64,000 nucleotides of DNA from JAJXZJ01 sp050012855 (GTDB taxonomy: Bacteria; Verrucomicrobiota; Verrucomicrobiia; Limisphaerales; J093): contig JBEKGJ010000003.1 in the NCBI GenBank assembly GCA_050012855.1, positions 62,001 to 126,000 of the forward strand, read 5' to 3'. Below, one piece after another: positions 7,300-15,452 of the stretch. Made by a program: the position numbers and the translations under genes. The stretch's first letter is position 1; each line of letters starts with the position of its first letter. The notes beneath the pieces are model-generated. The model was not told the origin of the DNA. It was given only the letters and a program-made list of their open reading frames with translations, and did no database searches.

Positions 7300-9405
7300 A
7301 TGAATTGCCAGTTCCGTTCTCTTCGACCGCCGGTGGCCAAGCCCGTTCGGCCTGCCTGGTTCAGCCTCGTCGTCACCGGTTGGGTCGCCGCCACCATTGC
7401 CAGCACCGGGGCCGCCGACAGTGTTGCTCCACCCGCACCCTACGGTCCAGTGCCCACCGCCCGCCAGCTCGCATGGAACGAAATGGAGTTTTACGGCTTC
7501 CTCCATTTCACCGTGAACACGTTCACCGACAAGGAATGGGGCTATGGCGACGAAAAGGAAGCCGTGTTCAACCCAACCGATTTCGACGCCGACCAGATCG
7601 TCCGCATCGCCAAGGAGGCGGGCATGAAGGGCGTGATCCTCACCTGCAAGCACCACGACGGTTTCTGCCTGTGGCCCTCGAAGTTCACCGAGCATTCCGT
7701 GAAAAAGTCGCCGTGGAAGGACGGCAAGGGCGACGTGGTCCGCGAGATTTCCGACGCGTGTCGCCGGCAGGGGCTCAAGTTCGGCGTTTATCTTTCCCCG
7801 TGGGACCGGAATCAGAGTGTCTATGGCCGGCCCGAGTACATCACCTATTACCGGAACCAACTGCGGGAGCTGCTGACCAACTACGGCGACATTTTCACCG
7901 TCTGGTTCGACGGCGCCAACGGCGGCGACGGCTTTTACGGCGGCGCCCGCGAAATGCGGCACATTGACAACAAGGTCTTTTACGACTGGCCGAACACGTG
8001 GCAGATCGTGCGCGAACTCATGCCCGGGGCCGTCATGTTCAGCGATGTCGGGCCGGATTTCCGCTGGGTCGGCAACGAGGACGGCCTCGCCGGTGAGCCT
8101 TGCTGGGCGACGATCAACATCGGCGACGGCGTGCCCGGCAACACCAAGGCCGACCTGAACCACGGTGAACGGCCGGGGGCGAATTGGGTCCCGCCCGAAT
8201 GCGATGTCTCGATTCGCCCCGGCTGGTTTTATCATGCCAGCGAGGACGCGAAGGTCAAAACGCCGGCGAAGTTGCTCGAGATTTACTATGCGTCGGTCGG
8301 CCGCGGCGCCTGCCTGAACCTCAACCTGCCGCCGGATCGCCGGGGCCGCATTAACGAAGCCGACGTCGCTTCGCTCCGCGAATTCCGTCGCCGCCTCGAC
8401 GCCACGTTCACGGCGGACCTGGCCCAAGCGGCCAAAGTAACGGCCAGCAACACGCGCGGCGGCGCGAAGGAATTTGCCCCGGCGAACGTCCTCGACGGCG
8501 ATCGCAGATCTTACTGGTCCACGGATGACAGCGTGACCACGCCCGAACTGGTGCTCGACCTGGGTCGGCCGGTGACGTTCAGCGTCGTGAGTCTTCGCGA
8601 GTTCCTGCCGTTGGGTCAGCGCGTCGAGAGGTTCGCGCTGGATCAATGGCAGGACGGTGGCTGGAAGGAATTCGCGCACGGCACGAGCATCGGCAATCGT
8701 CGCCTGGTGCGCGGTGATCCGGTGACCACGGAGAAAATGCGTCTCCGCATCACCCAGGCCCCCGTTTGCCCGGCCATTGCGGAAGTGGGGTTGTTCGCCG
8801 AACCGGCCGACGAGACGCCCAAGTTCTCCGTGACGGTGGATTATTCGAAGGCGCCCGAGTGCGAGGCGTTCGCGCGCAAGGCCCAGGCCCTCTGCACGGA
8901 CTGGTATCCAAAAGTCAATGCCATCCTCAACGGTCCGAGCCAGCCCCTCCCCTACTCCACGGTTGAACTCGAATTCGCCCCGATGGACGGCGTGGCGGCC
9001 ACGGGCGGCAACCACATCGAGGTTTCGGCCGAGTGGGTGACCAAGAAAGCGCCCGACGATTACGGGATGGTGATCCACGAGATGACGCACATCGTCCAGG
9101 ATTACCACGGCAAAGGGGCCGGCTGGCTGACCGAGGGGATTGCCGATTACATCCGCGACTTCCGTTTTGAACCGGGCAAACGGGCTCATCGCATCAACCC
9201 GGAAAAGAACAGCTACCGTCAGGGATACGGCGTGGCGGCTGCCTTCCTGGACTGGCTCGAAAGGACGAAGCACCCCGGAATCGTGGGCGCCCTCAGCCGC
9301 GCGACCCGGGCAGGCACATACCGGCCGGCTTTGTTCAAGGAATGCTGCGGCGAGGACCTGGACGCGCTCTGGAAGGAATTTGCCAGTTCGCCGCACCAGT
9401 CCTAG
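7300..9405 (+). CDS. GH29 alpha-L-fucosidase-like / F5-8C / BSP peptidase fusion
   Basis: A 701-residue exported protein with three parts. Residues about 45-380 are a GH29-type barrel: ARQLAWNEMEFYGFLHF, CKHHDGFCLWPS, and TVWFDGAN, whose Asp204 sits where the GH29 nucleophile is expected. Residues about 385-520 form a discoidin/F5-8C carbohydrate-binding domain (NVLDGDRRSYWSTDD, LVLDLG). Residues about 525-701 are a BSP (basic secretory protein) peptidase domain with zinc motif HEMTH at 593-597 followed by GWLTEGIADYIRDF. Signal peptide: PAWFSLVVTGWVAATIAS. ATG 7300 was preferred; ATG 7282 is also in frame. BSP domains are usually free-standing, so this glycosidase-peptidase combination is unusual and suggests action on glycoprotein substrates (inference). 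Confidence 0.85.
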   Translation: MNCQFRSLRPPVAKPVRPAWFSLVVTGWVAATIASTGAADSVAPPAPYGPVPTARQLAWNEMEFYGFLHFTVNTFTDKEWGYGDEKEAVFNPTDFDADQIVRIAKEAGMKGVILTCKHHDGFCLWPSKFTEHSVKKSPWKDGKGDVVREISDACRRQGLKFGVYLSPWDRNQSVYGRPEYITYYRNQLRELLTNYGDIFTVWFDGANGGDGFYGGAREMRHIDNKVFYDWPNTWQIVRELMPGAVMFSDVGPDFRWVGNEDGLAGEPCWATINIGDGVPGNTKADLNHGERPGANWVPPECDVSIRPGWFYHASEDAKVKTPAKLLEIYYASVGRGACLNLNLPPDRRGRINEADVASLREFRRRLDATFTADLAQAAKVTASNTRGGAKEFAPANVLDGDRRSYWSTDDSVTTPELVLDLGRPVTFSVVSLREFLPLGQRVERFALDQWQDGGWKEFAHGTSIGNRRLVRGDPVTTEKMRLRITQAPVCPAIAEVGLFAEPADETPKFSVTVDYSKAPECEAFARKAQALCTDWYPKVNAILNGPSQPLPYSTVELEFAPMDGVAATGGNHIEVSAEWVTKKAPDDYGMVIHEMTHIVQDYHGKGAGWLTEGIADYIRDFRFEPGKRAHRINPEKNSYRQGYGVAAAFLDWLERTKHPGIVGALSRATRAGTYRPALFKECCGEDLDALWKEFASSPHQS

Positions 9406-9414
9406 CCGCACGGG

Positions 9415-10089
9415 ATGGCTGCAATGAAGCTCCCGTTCCAGTTCTACCTCGAAGACTTCGGCGTCGCCGTCGCGGCGATCACCGGCGTCCTGGCCGCCCG
9501 CGGCAAACGGGTTGATCTTTTCGGCGTCATTGTCCTCGCGCTGGTCACTGCCTTGGGCGGCGGCACGATTCGCGACTGCACCATCGGCGATTTTCCCGTG
9601 TTTTGGGCGCGCACCCCGAGCTACGTGTTCATTGCCACCGCGGCGGCCGTGGTCGCATTTTACCTCGAACGCGCCCGCGAGTTTCCTCGCAGCGTGCTGC
9701 TGGTCGCCGACGCGTTCGCGCTGGCGCTGTTCACGATCGTCGGGCAGCAAAAGGCGCTGGACTTTCATGTCGGCGCCGCGATCAGCGTGGCGATGGGCGT
9801 CATCACCGGTGTGGCCGGCGGCATCCTGCGCGACCTGCTGCTGGGGGAGATCCCGCTCGTCTTCCGCCCGGAGATCCATCTCTACGCGACCGCGGCGTTT
9901 GCGGGCGCCGTCGTGAACGTTCTGCTCGAACGCTGGTCACCCGCGGTGCGCACCAACATGATCGTCGGCATCGTGGCCATCCTGGCCATCCGTCTGGCGG
10001 GCATCCGCTGGCACCTCAGTCTGCCGGTTTACATCCCGCGCCAGCCCGACGAAACCGAACCGCGCGATCCGGCCGGGCCACGAACCTGA
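9415..10089 (+). CDS. TRIC/UPF0126 (YadS-type) membrane protein
   Basis: A 224-residue integral membrane protein with about seven helices. It holds two copies of the UPF0126 half-domain, each with its diagnostic glycine motif: ALGGGTIRDC near residue 45 and GVAGGILRDLLLGEIP near residue 135. The bacterial family is related to TRIC cation channels; some members were annotated as glycine transporters. The start could be ATG 9415 or ATG 9424. The gene follows the fucosidase-peptidase by 9 bases, so co-transcription is likely, although there is no obvious functional link. The C-terminal tail (RQPDETEPRDPAGPRT) is disordered. Confidence 0.85.
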   Translation: MAAMKLPFQFYLEDFGVAVAAITGVLAARGKRVDLFGVIVLALVTALGGGTIRDCTIGDFPVFWARTPSYVFIATAAAVVAFYLERAREFPRSVLLVADAFALALFTIVGQQKALDFHVGAAISVAMGVITGVAGGILRDLLLGEIPLVFRPEIHLYATAAFAGAVVNVLLERWSPAVRTNMIVGIVAILAIRLAGIRWHLSLPVYIPRQPDETEPRDPAGPRT

Positions 10090-10145
10090 CGAGAGGACAG
10101 AGCACAGAGGACAGCCGAACCCCGCGATCCTGACCCGCACCACTC

Positions 10146-11018
10146 ATGCCCATGCGTCCTTCCCTGTTGTTGTCCACGTTGATGGTACTCAACCAACTGA
10201 CCGCCGCCGAACCGCCAACCTATCGCGCGGCCGCCTCGGTCCACCTCAGTTATCCGGCGCCGGCCTGTGAATGGTTTTACAACGAGGTCGTCGTCGAACA
10301 ATCCGTCAACGGCAGCTACTTCATGGCCTGCGGCTGGAACACCGGTTATTTCGGCATCCAGCAACTCGACCGCCCGGAAGACAAGGTGGTGATTTTCTCC
10401 GTCTGGGATCCGACGGCGGGCGATGATCCGAAGGCGGTGAAGGGCGAGGATCGGGTCGAAGTGCTGGCACAGGGCGAAGGGGTGCGGATCCGTCGTTTCG
10501 GCGGCGAGGGGACCGGCGGCCAGTGCATGGCACCGTTCGTCTGGAAAACCGGGGAAACCAACCGTTTTCTCGTGCGGGGCGAGGTGCAGGAGAACAAGAC
10601 CGCGTACACCGCCTGGGTTTACCGCAACGAAAGCCGGCAGTGGTGGCGCCTGGCCACGTTCCGCACCCGCACCGGCGGCAAGCCACTCAGCGGTTTGTAC
10701 TCGTTCATCGAGGATTTCCGGCGCGACGGCCGGAGCGTGCAGGAGGTGCGGCGCGCCCGCTTCGGCCACGGCTGGATCAAACCCACTGACGGCCCGTGGA
10801 CGCCGCTGGCGCAGGCCCGGTTCACCGCCTCGAACGCCGAATGGGAATCGAAGGACAACATTGATGCCGGCATCGCTGGCGACGGGTTCTACCTCGCCAC
10901 CGGTGGCGACACCAAGCCGTCGCGCGCGTTGCGGAGCTTGATGGATTTGCCGTCCCCGCCGCGCACCCCGCCGGCAGACTTTCCCGAACCGGCCGACCGG
11001 CCGGCAACGAGGCGTTGA
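10146..11018 (+). CDS. DUF3472-domain secreted protein
   Basis: A 290-residue protein starting MPMRPSLLLSTLMVLNQLTA, a short signal peptide. The mature sequence matches the DUF3472 pattern: ACEWFYNEVVVEQSVNGSYF, then MACGWNTGYFGIQQL near residue 65, GGQCMAPFVWKTGETNRFLV near residue 125, and WRLATFRTRTGG near residue 165. The family is found in secreted proteins of soil and aquatic bacteria and has no established function. The tail is proline-rich (LPSPPRTPPADFPEPADRP). It lies 57 bases after the TRIC-type gene, probably in the same transcription unit. Confidence 0.75.
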   Translation: MPMRPSLLLSTLMVLNQLTAAEPPTYRAAASVHLSYPAPACEWFYNEVVVEQSVNGSYFMACGWNTGYFGIQQLDRPEDKVVIFSVWDPTAGDDPKAVKGEDRVEVLAQGEGVRIRRFGGEGTGGQCMAPFVWKTGETNRFLVRGEVQENKTAYTAWVYRNESRQWWRLATFRTRTGGKPLSGLYSFIEDFRRDGRSVQEVRRARFGHGWIKPTDGPWTPLAQARFTASNAEWESKDNIDAGIAGDGFYLATGGDTKPSRALRSLMDLPSPPRTPPADFPEPADRPATRR

Positions 11019-11182
11019 GGACGGATCGCAACCGCCTCGCCCGCGGAGGCTGCCCGAACATTCCGGATCTTGCCCGCCACGGGCTGCTGCCTGCAAATTG
11101 CTGAGGTAGGGACAATAAACGGCAAGCATCCGGCAAGAGAGGGTTGGCAGTTGGCCGAGCGGTTCGGTTTGCTGGCGGCCAC

Positions 11183-11980
11183 ATGAACTTGGCAACGCGT
11201 CTTCGCTGTTCCGGTAGCCGGCTGGCCACCGCGCTGGGCCTGCTTGGGGTTGCCGGCCTGGCCATCGGCCTGATCGCGTGCGGCACGGTGAGCCGCACCG
11301 TGCTGGCCCCGCCCGGGATCCCCGGCGCCAAGTTCGTCGGCTCCGCCGCCTGCGCCGACTGTCACGAGCCCATCACGAAGCTTTTTCCCACCGCCGACCA
11401 TGCCCGGCTGCAGGCGCGCGGCACCAACGCCATGGAGATGGGCTGCGAATCCTGTCATGGCCCCGGCAGTCTGCACGTGGACTCGGGCGGGAACCGCGGC
11501 ACGATCGTCAATCCGAAGTGTTCCCCGGAGGCGTGTTTCCAGTGCCATCTGGACAAGCAGGGCGAATTCCACCTGCCCCACGCGCATCCGGTGCTGGCCG
11601 GGCGAATCCATTGCACCGACTGTCACGACCCGCACAAGGGTTCGGTCCATTCCCAAGGTGGTCTTGGCGTGCTGAGCCAGAATGCGCTGTGCCAGTCCTG
11701 TCACACGGCCCAGCGCGGACCGCACGTGTTCGAGCACGAAGCCCTGCGGGAAGGTTGCACGACCTGCCACCGGCCGCACGGCTCGGTCAATGCCAAGCTG
11801 CTCGTGCAGCGGAACCAGATGCTGTGCCTCAAATGCCATTTCCAGCAACAGTTGGCTGGCGGTCAATTGTTGATCGGCGGCATGGACCACACGCCATTCG
11901 TGGCGCAGGGCACCTGCTGGAGCGCCGGCTGCCACGAAGCCGTGCATGGTTCACAGGTTAACTCTTCGCTGCGCTACTGA
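11183..11980 (+). CDS. MtrA/DmsE-like octahaem lipoprotein cytochrome c
   Basis: A 265-residue exported cytochrome with seven CXXCH motifs (CADCH, CESCH, CFQCH, CTDCH, CQSCH, CTTCH, CLKCH) and one CX4CH variant, CWSAGCH, near the C-terminus. The spacing and the segments FVGSAACADCH, PHVFEHEALREGCTTCH and RPHGSVNAKLL match the DmsE/MtrA family, which in metal-reducing and iron-oxidising bacteria sits inside a beta-barrel and carries electrons through the outer membrane. The N-terminus ends in a lipobox-like LIACG, so it is probably a lipoprotein. MtrA itself has ten haems; this is a shorter form. The MtrB-like barrel gene follows 21 bases later. ATG 11183 was chosen because it precedes the signal sequence directly. 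Confidence 0.85.
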   Translation: MNLATRLRCSGSRLATALGLLGVAGLAIGLIACGTVSRTVLAPPGIPGAKFVGSAACADCHEPITKLFPTADHARLQARGTNAMEMGCESCHGPGSLHVDSGGNRGTIVNPKCSPEACFQCHLDKQGEFHLPHAHPVLAGRIHCTDCHDPHKGSVHSQGGLGVLSQNALCQSCHTAQRGPHVFEHEALREGCTTCHRPHGSVNAKLLVQRNQMLCLKCHFQQQLAGGQLLIGGMDHTPFVAQGTCWSAGCHEAVHGSQVNSSLRY

Positions 11981-12001
11981 AACCGCCCGGAGCCACGCCC
12001 C

Positions 12002-14206
12002 ATGAAACGAATCCCCCCTCAGCGGAACCGGACCCGGCGAGGCGCCCGGGTGACGGCCTTCTCAATGGCGGCGGTGATGGCCGCCGCCGCCTACGGCGCC
12101 GACGATACCCAACCGGCCAAGGACGACACCAAGCCCGCCGCTGACACCGGCGCGGCCAAAAAGGACGACGCCAAGCCGGCCAGCGGCCAGACGGAAGCCA
12201 AGAAGGACGACGCCGCGGCCAAGGACAGCAGCGAGACCAGCCCCGACTACCGCAACTGGATCACTGTCTCCGCCGGCGGCGCGATCGTGAGCGGGCGAAC
12301 GTCCGAGTTCCAGAGCCAGCATCAGCTCCCGAACGGCGCGTTCGGTGGGGTCGAGGATTTCCACTACGAACAGGACGTGGGCAAGCACGGTCTCTTCAAA
12401 GTGGACGGACGCGGCATCTTCGACAACCACGACTACGGCATCAAACTCGAGCTCTCGAACCCGGACAAAGGGTTCGTCCGCCTCGGTTACACGCAGAGCC
12501 GAACCTGGTCGGATGGCGGCGGCGGTTATTTCCCCGGGACCGGTCCTGGCCAGGCCAGCCAGTGGGTCAATCTCTACGACAACGCGCTCGCGCTCGACCG
12601 CACCGAGCTGACGTTCGAGGCCGGGTTGCGGCTGCCGAAAGTGCCGCAACTCACCTTCCGCTACACGCGCCAGACGCGCGAGGGTTCCAAGGACGCCACC
12701 ACTTGGGGGCCGGTCACGCAGACTGGCGACCTCTCGGTTCACAACATCACCCCTTCGTTCCTGGGTCTGGACGAAGTGCGCAACGTGTTCGCGCTCGACC
12801 TGAAGCACACGCTGGGCAAAACCGATGTCGGCCTGGGCTTCAGCTACGAACGGCTCGACAACAACGACACCCGCAACGACGCTTTCAACCCCGGCCAGCC
12901 CGGCGCCAGCTACTCCACGCAACGGGAGGATACCAAGTCCGACATGTTCAGCGCCCACGGCTACGCCAGCACGCCGCTGGGCAAACGCGTCCTCTTCAGC
13001 ACCGGGTATGCCTTCACCGACCTGGATGCCACGACCACCGGGTACCGGGTTTACGGCATCGGCTACGATCCCGATCTGGCGCAACGACTGCCCAGCCCGA
13101 ACTCGTTCGACGCCCTCACCAGTTCCACGCACCTGGACCAGCACCTGATCAATGCCAACGTGTTCTGGCGGCCCAAGGACACCGTGGCCATCGTGCCCTC
13201 GCTCCGCATTGACAAGGAGGATTGGAGCGGCAGCTCGGCCTTCGGGCAGCCCGCCCTGCCGTTCACGCCGGGATCCTACTTCGCCGCCAACGACCGCGGC
13301 CTGCTGGACGTGGCCGGTAATCTCGAGGTCCGTTACACGGGCGTCACCAACTGGGTCCTTTACGCGCGTGGCACCTGGCGGAACGCCTCCGGCAACCTGA
13401 ACGAACACCTCGACAACACCGGCACCGGCGCCCAGGCGTTGCTCCGCGCCACCGACGACACGAGCTGGGAACAGAAGTATGTGGCCGGCGCCAACTGGTA
13501 TCCCCTCCGGTTGCTCAACTTCGCCGCCGAGTACTACCACAAGATTCGCGACAACAATTACACCCACACCGCCGACTCGACTCCGAACCTGCCCGGTGCG
13601 CTCCTGGTCTATCCGGCCTTCCTCACCGCCCAGGGTTACACCACCGACGACGTGAACTTCCGGACGTCCTGGCGGCCGCGCAACAACCTCAGCCTGGTGG
13701 GGCGTTACGATTTCCAATACACGGCGTTCGATTCCCAGGCGGCCGGCCTCGCCCAGGTCCAGACCGCGCAAATGACGAGCCACATTCTCAGCGGCACCGC
13801 CACCTGGTCGCCGCTCAACCGGCTCTACCTGCTCGCCGGCCTCAACTACGTCTGGGACCGGACGGATTCGCCGGCGGTGGCCACCACCCCGGCCCTTCAG
13901 AACGCCAGGAACGATTACTGGACCGCCAACGCCGGCCTGGGTTACGCCCTCGATGACAAGACCGATTTCGACGCCCAGTACCTCTACTACCGGGCGCATG
14001 ATTTCGTGGACAACTTCGCCTTCGGCCTGCCGTACGGCGCGGGCGACACCGACCAGGGCCTGACCGCCGCCATCTCGCGGCAAATCAACCGCCGCATCCG
14101 CGTGTCGCTGCGTTACAGCTATTACATCAACCGCGACCAGACCTCCGGCGACCATCTCGATTATACCGCCCACGTCATCTACTCGAGCCTGCAATACCGC
14201 TTTTAG
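12002..14206 (+). CDS. MtrB/PioB-like outer-membrane beta-barrel porin
   Basis: A 734-residue protein with a basic signal peptide (MKRIPPQRNRTRRGARVTAF onward), a charged low-complexity segment at residues 35-80 built from K/D/A/P runs (AKKDDAKPASGQTEAKKDD), then about 650 residues of alternating amphipathic strands, for example FRLG-type turns in VRLGYTQSRTW and SLRYSYYINRD. It ends in YSSLQYRF; a terminal Phe is the usual signal for BamA-mediated barrel insertion. Length, domain plan and position next to an MtrA-like cytochrome fit the MtrB/PioB family, whose barrel sheathes the cytochrome. Family assignment is strong from context, moderate from sequence alone. The low-complexity region may span periplasm. 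Confidence 0.8.
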   Translation: MKRIPPQRNRTRRGARVTAFSMAAVMAAAAYGADDTQPAKDDTKPAADTGAAKKDDAKPASGQTEAKKDDAAAKDSSETSPDYRNWITVSAGGAIVSGRTSEFQSQHQLPNGAFGGVEDFHYEQDVGKHGLFKVDGRGIFDNHDYGIKLELSNPDKGFVRLGYTQSRTWSDGGGGYFPGTGPGQASQWVNLYDNALALDRTELTFEAGLRLPKVPQLTFRYTRQTREGSKDATTWGPVTQTGDLSVHNITPSFLGLDEVRNVFALDLKHTLGKTDVGLGFSYERLDNNDTRNDAFNPGQPGASYSTQREDTKSDMFSAHGYASTPLGKRVLFSTGYAFTDLDATTTGYRVYGIGYDPDLAQRLPSPNSFDALTSSTHLDQHLINANVFWRPKDTVAIVPSLRIDKEDWSGSSAFGQPALPFTPGSYFAANDRGLLDVAGNLEVRYTGVTNWVLYARGTWRNASGNLNEHLDNTGTGAQALLRATDDTSWEQKYVAGANWYPLRLLNFAAEYYHKIRDNNYTHTADSTPNLPGALLVYPAFLTAQGYTTDDVNFRTSWRPRNNLSLVGRYDFQYTAFDSQAAGLAQVQTAQMTSHILSGTATWSPLNRLYLLAGLNYVWDRTDSPAVATTPALQNARNDYWTANAGLGYALDDKTDFDAQYLYYRAHDFVDNFAFGLPYGAGDTDQGLTAAISRQINRRIRVSLRYSYYINRDQTSGDHLDYTAHVIYSSLQYRF

Positions 14207-14275
14207 CGATGAATAGGCCGGCATCGGCCAGCGTCGCTTACACAAAGGTAGAATACCGCAACGAGAACCAATACC

Positions 14276-14605
14276 ATGAAAAGAACACTGACCGTCGTCC
14301 TCGGCATCCTCGCCGTCGGGCTGCTCTCCGCCAGCGCGGCGGACGCGAAGGAAAACTGGGAGAAGAACTGTCAAAAGTGCCACGGCGCGGATGGCAAAGG
14401 CCAGACCGTCATGGGCAAGAAGCTCAAGATCAAGGATTACACCGACGCGAAGGTCCAGGAGGAAATGAAGGATGACGCCATGGTCAAGATCATCAAGGAG
14501 GGCAAGAAGGAAGGCGACAGGCAACTGATGAAAGGCTACGCCGACGATCTCAAGGACCAGGAGATCAAGGACCTGATCGCTTTCATTCGCAAGTTCAAGA
14601 AGTAG
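14276..14605 (+). CDS. Monohaem cytochrome c, paralogue 1
   Basis: A 109-residue class I cytochrome c: signal peptide (MKRTLTVVLGILAVGLLSAS), cleavage near SAADAKE, haem site NCQKCHGADGKGQT at about residue 32, and a conserved methionine in the segment GKKLKIKDYTD/VMGKK region that could be the distal ligand. It ends in a lysine-rich helix (DLIAFIRKFKK). Two close paralogues lie at 14770-15099 and 19357-19686. A small soluble carrier between inner- and outer-membrane cytochromes is the likely role (inference). The gene follows the barrel gene by 69 bases. Confidence 0.9.
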   Translation: MKRTLTVVLGILAVGLLSASAADAKENWEKNCQKCHGADGKGQTVMGKKLKIKDYTDAKVQEEMKDDAMVKIIKEGKKEGDRQLMKGYADDLKDQEIKDLIAFIRKFKK

Positions 14606-14629
14606 GCGTTCCCATGCTTCCAGCCAGCC

Positions 14630-14654
14630 GCTGCCGGGCGACCCGCCCGGCAGC
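14630..14654 (+). terminator. Strong hairpin after monohaem cytochrome 1
   Basis: A perfect 11-bp stem, GCTGCCGGGCG / CGCCCGGCAGC, with a 3-base loop, 25 bases after the stop codon. There is no T-run behind it, so it may be a transcript-stabilising or attenuating hairpin instead of a full intrinsic terminator. Confidence 0.45.
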
Positions 14655-14727
14655 CTGAAATCTCCCGGCCCGCCGCCCTTTCGCGACGCCGGCACCCCAG
14701 TCTGAATGCCACCAAAACATCCGCATC

Positions 14728-14756
14728 TTGACACCGCCCCCACGCGGGCTTAAGGA
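14728..14756 (+). promoter_or_regulatory. Possible promoter of monohaem cytochrome 2
   Basis: TTGACA is followed after 17 bases by TAAGGA. The same arrangement, TTGACA-N17-TAAGCA, stands before paralogue 3 at 19315-19343, and the bases between are conserved too (GCCCCCACGCGGGC against GCGCCTACGCAGGC). The distance from the -10 box to the ATG is only about 13 bases, which is short, so this may be a conserved leader from the duplication and not a promoter. Confidence 0.35.
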
Positions 14757-14769
14757 TTCCGACACGAAT

Positions 14770-15099
14770 ATGAAACAAATACTTATTGTCACACTCGCCT
14801 TGGCCCTCGCCAGCGTCTTCAGCCTGCGGGCGGCCGACGCCAAGGAAAACTGGGAAAAGAACTGCCAAAAGTGCCACGGGGCGGACGGCAAAGGCCAGAC
14901 CCCGATGGGCAAAAAGTTGAGAATCAAGGATTACAGCGATCCGAAGATCCAGACGGACCTGAAGGATGACGCGATGGTCAAGAGCATCAAGGAAGGCAAA
15001 AAGGAAGGCGATACCACCCGGATGAAAGCCTTCAGCGATGTTCTCAATGACGACGAGATCAAGGCGTTGGTAAAATTCTTTCGCACGCTCAAGAAGTAA
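14770..15099 (+). CDS. Monohaem cytochrome c, paralogue 2
   Basis: A 109-residue class I cytochrome c with signal peptide MKQILIVTLALALASVFS, haem site NCQKCHGADGKGQT and the same lysine-rich body as paralogue 1, but noticeably closer to paralogue 3: both share RAADAKENWEKNCQKCHG, KDYSD, GKKEGD and RMKAF. The start ATG 14770 matches the start of paralogue 3. It ends before a strong intrinsic terminator at 15119-15155, so it closes the first transcription unit of the locus. Confidence 0.9.
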   Translation: MKQILIVTLALALASVFSLRAADAKENWEKNCQKCHGADGKGQTPMGKKLRIKDYSDPKIQTDLKDDAMVKSIKEGKKEGDTTRMKAFSDVLNDDEIKALVKFFRTLKK

Positions 15100-15118
15100 C
15101 GGCTCCGGCTTTGTTCCC

Positions 15119-15155
15119 GGCCACGGAAAGGGTTTTCCGTGGCCTTTTCATTTTT
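15119..15155 (+). terminator. Intrinsic terminator after monohaem cytochrome 2
   Basis: Stem GGCCACGG / CCGTGGCC (with extra AAA/TTT pairs possible inside) followed by TTTTCATTTTT. A closely similar terminator, same tail sequence, follows paralogue 3 at 19708-19741, showing that the duplicated segment included the terminator. Confidence 0.85.
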
Positions 15156-15173
15156 GGCTCTGTGCCTGACAAA

Positions 15174-15232
15174 ATCTGCAAAGACTTTGGCAAAGGAGGT
15201 AAAGCCCGCCCGGCAGCCACTCAGTAGCGTCC
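15174..15232 (+). promoter_or_regulatory. Conserved palindromic leader element, copy 1
   Basis: Begins ATCTGCAAAGACTTTGGCA, an inverted repeat (TGCAAAG-A-CTTTGGCA), and continues through CAAAGGAGGTAAAGCCCGCC and CGGCAGCCAC. The copy at 19760-19820 keeps the pairing where the arm changes (AAAG/CTTT here, GAAG/CTTC there). A weaker match is at 27883-27905. All three precede multihaem cytochrome genes. It could be an operator or a structured RNA leader; I could not match it to a known riboswitch. Confidence 0.5.
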
Positions 15233-15452
15233 CTTTAATGAATCATGGACGGTTCGCGACCCGGACGGCCGCGGAACCAGCCGGACGGCCCCGGAGTTGT
15301 CCGCCCTTCGAACGGGCCGCCGCGATCCGGGTGGTGGATGGGAACTGGTCCGGTGGGGAGGGGCGCCAGCGCCGACGGGAGGGCGACCACCGGGGGTTCG
15401 CGGGCGAACGCGGCCACCCTTCCGGACAGAACCAGCGAATGATTTTTGAAAC

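Larger units (their letters stand above)
15100..15452 (+). other. Intergenic control region before the first FeS/NrfD operon
   Basis: A 353-base gap. From left to right it holds an intrinsic terminator (15119-15155), a conserved palindromic element (15174-15232), and then about 220 bases with no feature I can name. The second half is GC-rich with two copies of a GGACGGCC-type word (CCGGACGGCCGCGG, CCGGACGGCCCCGG). The downstream operon therefore has either a long untranslated leader or a promoter I cannot see. Confidence 0.6.

Noticed and set aside
12062..14743. A very long open frame on the strand opposite the barrel gene
   Set aside because: High GC makes antisense frames stay open. The product is rich in Gly/Val/Arg without any motif, while the plus strand encodes a barrel protein with signal peptide and C-terminal Phe.
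15174..15232. A cyclic-di-GMP (GEMM) riboswitch before the cytochrome operon
   Set aside because: Such riboswitches control multihaem cytochromes in Geobacter, so I looked for them. The conserved GGGACGCAAAGCC-type core is not present at either copy of the element.
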